Positions 1-6,645 of a DNA stretch of 9,036 bases are shown one piece after another. The position numbers and the translations under genes are program-made. Source of the stretch: an uncultured Flavobacteriales bacterium (GTDB taxonomy: Bacteria > Bacteroidota > Bacteroidia > Flavobacteriales_D > Sanyastnellaceae); the NCBI GenBank assembly GCA_938092195.1, contig CALKHD010000032.1, positions 1 to 9,036 of the forward strand, read 5' to 3'. The notes under the pieces were generated by a model that worked only from the letters and a program-made list of their open reading frames with translations, was not told the DNA's origin and ran no database searches. The first letter of the stretch is position 1. Each line of letters starts with the position of its first letter.

Positions 1-2325
1 GATGGCGTGGACAACCAAAGTCCCGGATTGAACTTCTCACTCGGCAATTTTTTGGGCGCCCCTGAGCTCGACGTGATGAAGGTGGACATTGTTGCGGGTG
101 CCAGCAGCGCCTTTTATGGCCCGGGTGCTTTCAATGGCGTGGTCTCCATGGAAACCAAGTCGCCGTTCCGATTCCCTGGCGTGTCTGTAAGCGCAAAAGT
201 GGGGGAGCGCAACCTCACGGAAACAGGTTTCCGCTACGCGGATTACATCGAGAACAGCGAAGGCAACCCTGTCCTGGGTTTCAAGGTGAATGCCTTCAGG
301 TTCAGCGCCGATGACTGGGTGGCCGACAATTACAACCCGGTGGATGGCACCGATTATGGCTTGGACAATCCCGGCGGATATGACGCTGTCAACGTATACG
401 GAGATGAGTACCGAACGGTCTTTGACTACAGCGGAGACAACAGTTCCAACGCCCGCGGTCTGGGTGCCTTTTACAGAACGGGCTACCGCGAGATTGACTT
501 GGTGGATTACGGTACCAAGAACCTAAAGGTGTCCACGGCCATGCACTTGCGTTTGCAGCCGGATCAAACCTATGAGTCCGCTGAACTGGTCTATGGATTC
601 AACTCGGGTTTTGGCACCACGGTTTACCAAGGAGACAATCGCTTTTCGCTTCGCAACATCGAGTTCTACCAGCACAAGTTGCAGTTGTCCAAACCGGGAA
701 AGTGGTTTGTTCGTGCATACCGCACCAGTGAGGACGCTGGCAACAGCTACGACCCTTATGCCACCGCATTGCGGCTGCAGGAAAACTCAAGAAGCGATTA
801 CAGCCACTCCAAGGTCTACTACCGTTACTGGGTGGACAGCATCGCGCCGGTCATCGATGCGACCTACCCTGGCCTGGAGCAGATTGGCGTTGACCCCAAT
901 TACGGCTTTCCCATTTTTGATTATCCCGAAGGGTCCGAGGAGGCTTGGTATGCCACCAATGCCGATTCTTTGATGATGTGGCACAATCAAGTGGCCTCTT
1001 GGGCAAATTCTGGGACGGCAGGATTGCCGGATGTGGCGCAAGACCCCTTGGGCTTTTTGGCGCCCGGCACAGAGGCCTTTGATGCAGAATTCAACCGCTT
1101 GATTGCAGCCAAGAACAATGAAGAGGAGGGGGGCACTCGGTTCTTTGACCAATCGAGCTTGATTCATGCCCAAGCTGAGCGCATTTTTAAGCCGGAGGGA
1201 TTCGAAGAGATTCGTTTTGGTGCCAATTTCAGACGCTACACCCCGAACAGTGCGGGCACCATTTTTAGTGACACAGCAGGGGTGGTGATCACCAACCAGG
1301 AGATGGGTCTGTACGGAGGTGCTCGCAAGCGCTTTGCGAAAGACAAAGTCATCGCCACGGCCACCATCCGCGCCGACAAGAATCAAAACTTTGACTGGGT
1401 GGTGTCTCCAGCGGCGTCCTTGGTCTGGCAGCCGAGAGAACAAGACTACATGCGGGTGAGCTTCAGCAGCGCACTCCGCAACCCGACCTTGGCCGACCAA
1501 TACTTGTTCTTGGATGTGGGCCCTGCTACCCTGGTGGGCAACTTGGAAGGGCGAGACAGTTTGGTCACGTTGTCCAGTTTTGTGGATTATCGGAACAGCA
1601 TATCGGCTACCGCGGGCCTGCCCTTCGGCAACCTCGATACCATGCAGTTCTTCAACATTGCTCCATTGAGGCCTGAACAGGTTCGCTCCATAGAGGTGGG
1701 TTATCGGACCACACTTTGGGACCGACTTTACTTGGATGGAAGTTGGTATTACAGCCAGTACAATCACTTCATTGGTTACAACATTGGATTGGATGTTCTC
1801 TTCCAAAACCCCACATTCCCAGAAGCTGTGACCGGGGTGGATGTCTTTCGTTATGCGGCCAATTCCATCAATACGGTCCGCACCACGGGCGCTTCCATTG
1901 GCGCCAACTGGTATGTCGGCGACCATTGGATGATTTCCGGCAACTACAGTTGGAATCGATTGGTCAAGACCGATGAGGACGATCCCATCATCCCCGCGTT
2001 CAATACCCCCGAACACAAGTACAACCTGGGGTTGAGCGCACGGGACTTGAGATTGAGGGAGGCGAGCACATGGGGAGCGGGAATCAATTATAAGTGGGTA
2101 GAGGGCTTCCTTTTTGAAGGTTCACCTCAATTCACAGGGCTGGTTCCCACGTTCGATGTACTGGACATTCAGGCCAATGCGCGCATCGATGCTTGGAACA
2201 TGACCGTCAAAGCGGGGGCGTCCAACATACTTGAAAACAAGCACATAGAGGCGTATGGCGGGCCTTCGGTAGGCCGTTTGGCCTATTTGAGCCTGTTGTT
2301 TGAAGTGAACACCAAAAACCAATAA
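1..2325 (+). CDS. TonB-dependent outer-membrane receptor, C-terminal part (5' end outside window)
   Basis: The reading frame is open to the left edge (GAT GGC GTG GAC...), so the GTG at position 7 is internal, not a start. 774 residues are visible. Residues 22-53 (ELDVMKVDIVAGASSAFYGP then GAFNGVVSMETK) match the end of the plug domain of TonB-dependent receptors, where a V-x-GxSSAxYGxxAxNGVV segment is typical. The rest is a long stretch of alternating aromatic/polar strands with long loops, as in a 22-strand barrel, ending with strand YLSLLFEV close to the C-terminus. A long acidic loop at about residues 300-385 ends in TRFFDQSSLIHAQAERIF, a pattern I associate with Bacteroidota receptors. 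Missing upstream are the signal peptide, any carboxypeptidase-like N-terminal domain, the TonB box and most of the plug. Family role: energy-dependent import of a ligand across the outer membrane. The substrate cannot be told, and no SusD partner is visible downstream. Confidence 0.93.
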   Translation, partial: DGVDNQSPGLNFSLGNFLGAPELDVMKVDIVAGASSAFYGPGAFNGVVSMETKSPFRFPGVSVSAKVGERNLTETGFRYADYIENSEGNPVLGFKVNAFRFSADDWVADNYNPVDGTDYGLDNPGGYDAVNVYGDEYRTVFDYSGDNSSNARGLGAFYRTGYREIDLVDYGTKNLKVSTAMHLRLQPDQTYESAELVYGFNSGFGTTVYQGDNRFSLRNIEFYQHKLQLSKPGKWFVRAYRTSEDAGNSYDPYATALRLQENSRSDYSHSKVYYRYWVDSIAPVIDATYPGLEQIGVDPNYGFPIFDYPEGSEEAWYATNADSLMMWHNQVASWANSGTAGLPDVAQDPLGFLAPGTEAFDAEFNRLIAAKNNEEEGGTRFFDQSSLIHAQAERIFKPEGFEEIRFGANFRRYTPNSAGTIFSDTAGVVITNQEMGLYGGARKRFAKDKVIATATIRADKNQNFDWVVSPAASLVWQPREQDYMRVSFSSALRNPTLADQYLFLDVGPATLVGNLEGRDSLVTLSSFVDYRNSISATAGLPFGNLDTMQFFNIAPLRPEQVRSIEVGYRTTLWDRLYLDGSWYYSQYNHFIGYNIGLDVLFQNPTFPEAVTGVDVFRYAANSINTVRTTGASIGANWYVGDHWMISGNYSWNRLVKTDEDDPIIPAFNTPEHKYNLGLSARDLRLREASTWGAGINYKWVEGFLFEGSPQFTGLVPTFDVLDIQANARIDAWNMTVKAGASNILENKHIEAYGGPSVGRLAYLSLLFEVNTKNQ

Positions 2326-2355
2326 TTCTAACGCCAACCGACGCTTACAAATTTG

Positions 2356-2396
2356 TTCGTCATCCTTCGACGAATGGCATGTGTAATTCGTACACA
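2356..2396. other. Two adjacent small inverted repeats in the receptor/giant-gene gap
   Basis: The 117-base gap 2326-2442 holds TTCGTC (2356-2361) paired with GACGAA (2369-2374) around a 7-base loop, followed by TGTGTA (2380-2385) paired with TACACA (2391-2396) around a 5-base loop. Neither is followed by a T tract, so they are not convincing terminators. They could be leader structures of the downstream gene or operator-like palindromes. I found no good match to the Bacteroidota promoter pattern (TTG then TAnnTTTG) in this gap, so whether the giant gene has its own promoter is unresolved. Confidence 0.35.
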
Positions 2397-2442
2397 CTCC
2401 GCGCGGTTGACTATCTTCCCAATTCAACTTAGGGACCAAACC

Positions 2443-2499
2443 ATGAAGCAAACTTGTCTCCTGATGGCTGCTTTTGCCATCTGCATGACCGCTGGAGCG
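2443..2499 (+). other. Sec signal peptide of the giant protein
   Basis: Residues 1-19 show a short positive start (MKQ), a hydrophobic core (LLMAAFAICM) and an A-G-A site before Q20, a common Bacteroidota cleavage form. Cys14 is not in a lipobox (preceding residues FAI), so a lipoprotein is not supported. Confidence 0.85.
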
Positions 2500-5400
2500 C
2501 AGACTCGATACCTCGACGAAGTGTTCAGTGATGTCACCGTAACCTCGAATATTCAATACGGCACCAATGTGACCGTGATCACCGCATTGCAAGGTCAGCC
2601 GCCGGCAGCCCAGCCACTGGTGTTGGACTTGTACGAACCAGCTGGCGATACGGAAACCGATCGTCCATTGCTGCTCTACTTCCACACAGGAAACTTTTTG
2701 CCGCAGTACGTCAACGGCAGCCCTCTTGGAACCAAGACGGACAGCAGCTCAGTTGAGATTTGCACGCGTTACGCCAAAATGGGCTACGTCGTTGCCAGTG
2801 TGGACTACCGTGTAGGATGGAATCCAACGGCAGCCACCCAGTCAGAGCGCACGCTGCAGCTCATTCAAGCGGCTTACCGCGGTGTGCAGGACAGCCGCAC
2901 AGCGGTTCGTTTCTTCCGCAAGGACGTCGCCGAATCCAACAATACGTATGGCATTGATGACACCAAGATTGCCATGTTGGGTGAAGGCACAGGTGGATAC
3001 ATCACCTTGGCTTCTGCAGGCATCTCCAGCTATGCGGACATCATTCTTGATGACACGGGAGCGGCCATTGAAAAGTTCTACTACGATCCAGGCGACGGTT
3101 CTTCCATTCCAATGGTGATCGAGGGCATCCATGGTGACCCCGATGCAACTACCGACACCTATGCACCCGCGACATCTGGTGGGTTCCAGCTTTGTATGGC
3201 CAACCACGTCGGATACTCTTCAGATTTCAACTTCCAAATGAACCTCGGTGGTGCATTGGGTGATTTGAACTGGATGGACGAGGGAGACATGCCAACGGTG
3301 AGCTTCCATTGTCCGCATGACCCATTTGCTCCTTACGAGACTGCGGTTTTGATCGTACCCACGACCAACGAGCCTGTGGTTGAAGTGAGCGGTGCTTATG
3401 ACATCCATGAGGAGATCAATGGATATGCGACCAACAACAACGCCATTTTCGCCGATGCCGACATTGAAGACGTCGCTTCAGACGTCAACAATGGTTGGGA
3501 TGGACTCTTCCCTGTGTTCAACAGCTACAACGAGGATGGAGTGGCCACTGAACCCTTTGACAGTTCACCATGGCAGTGGTGGAGCGAAGCAGCCACCCAG
3601 GCCTATGATGATGCATACGGCACAACCATTGTGGCCACGCAGTTGACATTGAACCCCACCATGGGAGAAGCAGAAGCCATGGGTTGGATCGATCAAATCG
3701 TCGACTACAACACCCCGCGTATGGGATTGGCTCTGGGTACATTGACCGAAGGGCAAATCAACAGCCAAGGGGTTCGATACATCGATGAGGTGTTTGCGGA
3801 TGTGACTGTGACACCAAACGTGCAGTACGGAACCAACATCACGGTGATTCCTGCTTTGCAAGGCCAGCCACCGGCGGCCCAGCCTTTGATGCTCGACCTC
3901 TACGAGCCTGCTGGAGACACGCAGACGGACCGTCCATTGATCTTGTACTTCCACACAGGTAACTTCTTGCCTCAGTATGTGAATGGCAGCCCCTTGGGCA
4001 ACAAGGACGACTCTTCTACCGTGGCCATCTGTACCGAGTTTGCCAAGAAGGGATATGTCGTGGCCAGCTGCGATTATCGCCTGGGTTGGAATCCCACTGC
4101 GGCCACTCAGTCTGAGCGTACGCTCCAGTTGATTCAAGCGGCTTACCGCGGGGTTCAGGACAGCCGCACAGCGGTTCGCTTTTTCAGGAAGTCAGTGGCC
4201 GAGGACAGCAACCCATACGGGGTGTCCAGTTCCAAAATCGCCATGTTTGGTGAGGGAACAGGAGGCTATATCACGTTGGCTTCTGCCGGAATTTCCGACT
4301 ACAACGACATCATTCTCACCGACGAGGGATCACCCATCGAGAAGTTCTACTACGATCCAGGTGATGGTACATCCATTCCCATGGTGATCGAGGGCATCCA
4401 CGGAGACCCCAATGCCACCACGGACACCTATGCTCCAGCCTCTTCTGGTGGATTCCAGCTCTGTATGGCCAACCACGTTGGATACAGCTCAGACTTCAAC
4501 TTCCAAATGAACATGGGTGGTGCTTTGGGTGACCTGAATTGGTTGGATGAAGGAGATGTTCCCACTGTGAGCTTCCACGCTCCACACGACCAGTTTGCAC
4601 CATATACATCGGGTGTTTTGATTGTTCCAACCACCAACGAGCCTGTTGTGGAAGTGAGCGGTGCCTACGACGTTCACTCAGAGATCAACGGTTATGCGAC
4701 CAACAACAATGCTGTGTTTGCGGAGATTGGCTTGCCTGACCCTGCTGCCGCATTGGGCAACCAAGGCTGGGATGGTTTGTACCCCGTCTTGAACAACTAT
4801 GACGAGAACAACATGCCGACTGAGCCATTTGATGGTTCACCATGGCAGTGGTGGGACGTAGCAACCACTGAAGCGGTGGACGCGGCCAATGGAACCACCA
4901 TTGCAGCGACGCAGCTCACCTTGAACCCCACCATGGGTCCTGCTGAGGCTTCCTTCTGGATTGATGTGATTGCCGATTACACGGCACCTCGTTTGGCAGT
5001 GAGCTTGGATGTTGCACAATTGGGACCTGGTTGTACGGATGAGACGGCTTGCAACTACAGCGCGTTGTCCACCACCGACGATGGCTCTTGTGAATTTGCT
5101 GAGGAAGGTTTCGATTGCGATGGAAACTCCTTGACTGTTCCTGGATGTACTGACTTGATTGCCTGTAACTACGATGGCTTTGCCACCGAGGATGATGGTT
5201 CATGTGACTACATGGATACGGCACTCCCAACAGGTGCTGAGAACGTTTGGCTCGTGGGTCTGACATTGTCGGGCACCGAGAACGAGCCATTGGCTGGTGG
5301 TTGTGAATTGGATGGAGGTGTGAATCCGAACCTCTCAGTCAACGGGGTGTTCCTCGGTGATGGAACCGGTGGGCCACTTGTGATGTCCAATGTGACGGAC

Positions 5401-6390
5401 CCAACAGGTGGACTTCTCGCTTCCCTTGTGGCGATTGTGAGTGCCACTCCAGTCGGAATGTGTGGAGGTCAATTCACAGTGAACCTTTCTGGCAACGTGT
5501 TGACCTTGGCTCAGCAGAACGGTGTGTGGAGAACGATTGTTCCTGTGCTCGGTCCCCAGTACTTGTGGGCAGCGCCATTGAGCAACTTCACCATTGGTTG
5601 TGGTGACCCAACCGCATGCAACTTCTCTTCACCTTGTGATTTGAGCTTGGCCTGTGACTTCACCGATACCGACGGCGACGAGATCCTGGACTGCAATGAG
5701 ATTGCAGGTTGCAGCGACGAAACCGCTGACAACTACAATGCGAACGCGACGGACGAGGGTCCCTGCAACTACAACGGTTGCATTGACACCGATGCCACAA
5801 ACTTTGACAGCTCTGCCAACACAGACGACGGAAGCTGCCAATACGAAATCGTATTCCGTGTGAATGCCTCAGGACTTGGCGGAGACGCTGACTTGGACAT
5901 TGCTGGATCCTTCAACAATGGAGGTGACCCCGGTACAGCCATGATGGAAATGGGCTACGGCGTTTGGGAAGCCACGTTGATTTTGGGTGTGGGCGACTTT
6001 ACGTTCAACTACCGCAACGGAGGTGTTTCTGAAATGGTGATGGGCGATTGTGAAGATGGCGGTGCACGCCAGCTCACCGTGTCCGACAGCCCCATGACAT
6101 TGACAGCAGTGTGCTTCGGTGACTGCGGCCTTTGCGCAGGTTGTACAGATCCATTCAGTGCAGAGTACAACCCCTTCGCGGGTGCGGACGACGGAAGTTG
6201 TGCCACCGCCATTTTGGAGGGATGTACCTATGCTGATGCAGACAACTACAACCCAGCTGCCACAGTGGACAACGGGTCTTGTGAAATCTCTGGCACCAGT
6301 GCCTGCCCAACTGACCTCGACGGAGACGGTGCCACTGCGGTGGGTGACCTTCTGATGTTGCTGGGAACGTTCGGTGCAGTTTGCGAATGA
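2443..6390 (+). CDS. Large exported modular protein with two tandem serine-less alpha/beta-hydrolase-like domains, cysteine repeats and a dockerin-like tail
   Basis: Encodes 1315 residues. The ATG at 2443 is chosen because it gives a clean Sec signal peptide (MKQTCLLMAAFAICMTAGA, cut before Q20). An in-frame TTG at 2353 would put 30 non-signal residues in front. Domain order: signal 1-19; hydrolase-like domain A 22-444; domain B 445-862; cysteine repeats 863-885 and 901-923; unrecognised domain about 924-1051; repeats from 1052, 1089 and 1112; CBM/E-set-like domain 1135-1231; repeats from 1233 and 1260; calcium-loop tail 1287-1315. The hydrolase call rests on DxYEPAGD, LYFHTGNF (oxyanion-loop position), GYVVASxDYRxGWNP, YRGVQDSRTAVRFFRK, the nucleophile-elbow position GEGTGG, and an HDxFAPY aspartate followed about 29 residues later by DIH/DVH. 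The serine of GxSxG is glycine in both copies, so ordinary esterase activity is unlikely. No type IX C-terminal sorting domain is evident. Likely secreted or on the cell surface; true function unknown. It lies 117 bases after the receptor gene and ends in a strong terminator. Confidence 0.9.
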   Translation: MKQTCLLMAAFAICMTAGAQTRYLDEVFSDVTVTSNIQYGTNVTVITALQGQPPAAQPLVLDLYEPAGDTETDRPLLLYFHTGNFLPQYVNGSPLGTKTDSSSVEICTRYAKMGYVVASVDYRVGWNPTAATQSERTLQLIQAAYRGVQDSRTAVRFFRKDVAESNNTYGIDDTKIAMLGEGTGGYITLASAGISSYADIILDDTGAAIEKFYYDPGDGSSIPMVIEGIHGDPDATTDTYAPATSGGFQLCMANHVGYSSDFNFQMNLGGALGDLNWMDEGDMPTVSFHCPHDPFAPYETAVLIVPTTNEPVVEVSGAYDIHEEINGYATNNNAIFADADIEDVASDVNNGWDGLFPVFNSYNEDGVATEPFDSSPWQWWSEAATQAYDDAYGTTIVATQLTLNPTMGEAEAMGWIDQIVDYNTPRMGLALGTLTEGQINSQGVRYIDEVFADVTVTPNVQYGTNITVIPALQGQPPAAQPLMLDLYEPAGDTQTDRPLILYFHTGNFLPQYVNGSPLGNKDDSSTVAICTEFAKKGYVVASCDYRLGWNPTAATQSERTLQLIQAAYRGVQDSRTAVRFFRKSVAEDSNPYGVSSSKIAMFGEGTGGYITLASAGISDYNDIILTDEGSPIEKFYYDPGDGTSIPMVIEGIHGDPNATTDTYAPASSGGFQLCMANHVGYSSDFNFQMNMGGALGDLNWLDEGDVPTVSFHAPHDQFAPYTSGVLIVPTTNEPVVEVSGAYDVHSEINGYATNNNAVFAEIGLPDPAAALGNQGWDGLYPVLNNYDENNMPTEPFDGSPWQWWDVATTEAVDAANGTTIAATQLTLNPTMGPAEASFWIDVIADYTAPRLAVSLDVAQLGPGCTDETACNYSALSTTDDGSCEFAEEGFDCDGNSLTVPGCTDLIACNYDGFATEDDGSCDYMDTALPTGAENVWLVGLTLSGTENEPLAGGCELDGGVNPNLSVNGVFLGDGTGGPLVMSNVTDPTGGLLASLVAIVSATPVGMCGGQFTVNLSGNVLTLAQQNGVWRTIVPVLGPQYLWAAPLSNFTIGCGDPTACNFSSPCDLSLACDFTDTDGDEILDCNEIAGCSDETADNYNANATDEGPCNYNGCIDTDATNFDSSANTDDGSCQYEIVFRVNASGLGGDADLDIAGSFNNGGDPGTAMMEMGYGVWEATLILGVGDFTFNYRNGGVSEMVMGDCEDGGARQLTVSDSPMTLTAVCFGDCGLCAGCTDPFSAEYNPFAGADDGSCATAILEGCTYADADNYNPAATVDNGSCEISGTSACPTDLDGDGATAVGDLLMLLGTFGAVCE
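2506..3774 (+). repeat. Tandem domain repeat, copy A (hydrolase-like, 423 aa)
   Basis: First copy of an in-frame domain duplication, protein residues 22-444, beginning RYLDEVF. Key positions: HTGNF 81-85, DYR-GWNP near 120, YRGVQDSRTAVRFFR near 145-160, GEGTGG 180-185 (Gly182 where Ser is expected), HCPHDPFAPY 289-298 (candidate acid Asp293), YDIH 319-322 (candidate His322), SPWQWW near 375. It aligns with copy B at a constant offset of 1269 bases until one extra codon in copy B near 4740-4770. Confidence 0.92.
3775..5028 (+). repeat. Tandem domain repeat, copy B (hydrolase-like, 418 aa)
   Basis: Second copy, protein residues 445-862, beginning RYIDEVF with no linker after copy A. By eye it is about four-fifths identical to copy A in protein, with whole stretches unchanged (for example the EKFYYDPGDG region and the GGFQLCMANHVGYSSDFNFQ region). 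GEGTGG is at 603-608 (Gly605 at the nucleophile position), HAPHDQFAPY at 712-721 (Asp716) and YDVH at 742-745 (His745). Third-position differences are many, so the duplication is not recent overall. Confidence 0.92.
5212..5595 (+). other. Unrecognised domain within the giant protein (residues about 924-1051)
   Basis: This stretch begins MDTALPTGAENVWLVG and lies between the second and third cysteine repeats. It has alternating hydrophobic strands, many Gly/Asn/Thr turns, two cysteines (GGCELDGG and GMCGGQF) and a tryptophan-bearing end (LGPQYLWAAPLSNF). It looks like a beta-rich extracellular module, but I cannot assign it to a family. Confidence 0.5.
5845..6135 (+). other. CBM/E-set-like beta domain of the giant protein (residues 1135-1231)
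   Basis: The pattern VFRVNASG - LDIAGSFNNGGDP - MMEMGYGVWEATLILGVGDFTFNYRNGG - CEDGGARQLTV - AVCFGDCGLC matches the glycogen/starch-binding-like immunoglobulin-fold modules found in many exported Bacteroidota proteins (general form: VTFxVDM...VxxAGSFNGW...G.Y..T..L..G.YEYKF.NG...). The usual tryptophan of the FNGWDP motif is absent here (FNNGGDP), so carbohydrate binding is uncertain. Confidence 0.65.
6301..6387 (+). other. C-terminal dockerin-like calcium loop of the giant protein
   Basis: Residues 1287-1315 read ACPTDLDGDG then a DLLMLLGTFG helix and end CE. Asp1291, Asp1293, Asp1295 and Asp1302 occupy positions 1, 3, 5 and 12 of an EF-hand/dockerin loop. There is only one loop, whereas classical dockerins have two. 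It occupies the place where a type IX sorting domain would normally sit. Confidence 0.7.
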
Positions 6391-6413
6391 GTTTTCAGAC
6401 AGAACGAATTGAG

Positions 6414-6441
6414 AAAGGCGTCCCATTGGGGCGCCTTTTTT
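6414..6441 (+). terminator. Intrinsic terminator after the giant gene
   Basis: AAAGGCG (6414-6420) pairs with CGCCTTT (6432-6438), and the stem continues inward through T-G, C-G, C-G, C-G to a 3-base ATT loop: 11 pairs in all, followed by an unbroken T run through 6441. It lies 23 bases after the stop codon and would end transcription of the receptor/giant-protein unit. Confidence 0.9.
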
Positions 6442-6523
6442 CTTGTCTTGACAATGGTGAATTCAATCGGTACGGCGGTGAACAGCGGGTCGAAGCAGGG
6501 GAGAGATGAATCAAATTCGGTGT

Positions 6524-6552
6524 GTCGGATTGGCGATGAGGTCCCGTCCGAC
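6524..6552. other. Inverted repeat in the doxX upstream region
   Basis: GTCGGA (6524-6529) is complementary to TCCGAC (6547-6552) across a 17-base loop. It is a modest stem. Together with the stronger hairpin just downstream it makes the 255-base gap 6391-6645 potentially structured. I see no coding region or RNA family in this gap. Confidence 0.3.
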
Positions 6553-6573
6553 GGCTTCTAGGTTTTGGTTATG

Positions 6574-6603
6574 GAGGGCCGTTCGAAGCGTCGAATGGCC
6601 CTC
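6574..6603 (+). promoter_or_regulatory. Strong hairpin in the doxX leader
   Basis: GAGGGCC (6574-6580) pairs with GGCCCTC (6597-6603); a G-T wobble (6581/6596) and TTCGA/TCGAA (6582-6586 with 6591-6595) continue the stem to an AGCG tetraloop. That is 13 pairs with one wobble and no bulge, extendable by an outer G-T pair. It ends 42 bases before the doxX ATG and lacks a T tract, so it may be an mRNA leader structure or a two-sided protein site rather than a simple terminator. Confidence 0.5.
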
Positions 6604-6645
6604 TTCAATCGGTGGGTTCTGTGTCATCCATCCTTACTTTGTCGC

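Larger units (their letters stand above)
5029..6288 (+). repeat. Seven GCxD...NY...DDGSC cysteine repeats, interrupted by other domains
   Basis: Units of about 23 residues following GCTDxxAxNYxxxAxxDDGSC: 5029-5097, 5143-5211, 5596-5661 (diverged: GCGDPTACNF then extra cysteines instead of DDGSC), 5707-5775 (ends DEGPC), 5776-5844, 6139-6201 and 6220-6288. A DxDGDE...DCNE segment at 5665-5700 resembles a calcium-binding linker. Such repeats are, to my knowledge, frequent in exported proteins of marine Bacteroidota; their role is not established. The two conserved cysteines per unit probably form a disulfide outside the cytoplasm. Confidence 0.88.

Noticed and set aside
787..2016. 409-codon open frame on the minus strand, opposite the receptor gene
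   Set aside because: The plus-strand receptor in the same place has clear family motifs. The minus frame has no recognisable domain and is a codon-bias shadow.
2353..2442. In-frame TTG at 2353 as the start of the giant gene
   Set aside because: It would add 30 residues ahead of a textbook signal peptide and place the start within a small inverted repeat. The ATG at 2443 fits export.
2443..2505. Lipoprotein signal with Cys14
   Set aside because: The residues before the cysteine (AFAI) do not fit a lipobox, and a standard AGA/Q cleavage site follows.
3565..4137. 190-codon minus-strand open frame across the junction of the two tandem domains
   Set aside because: It is opposite a well-supported gene, and similar shadows recur at the matching places in both repeat copies, as expected from duplicated DNA.
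2506..5028. Direct repeat considered as an insertion sequence or transposon duplication
   Set aside because: The repeat units are in frame, code for protein domains throughout, and have no transposase or terminal inverted repeats.
5869..6426. 185-codon minus-strand open frame overlapping the end of the giant gene and its terminator
   Set aside because: It is opposite the cysteine repeats and CBM-like domain, has no domain of its own, and its start falls inside the terminator hairpin.
6448..6476. TTGACA at 6448-6453 as a -35 box for doxX
   Set aside because: The matching -10 position 17 bases on reads TACGGC, a poor match, and Bacteroidota housekeeping promoters use a different consensus. 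It also directly abuts the terminator.
6559..6567. TAGGTTTTG as a Bacteroidota -7 element (TAnnTTTG)
   Set aside because: It has one base too many, and the nearest upstream TTG (6530-6532) is spaced too far for the -33 element.
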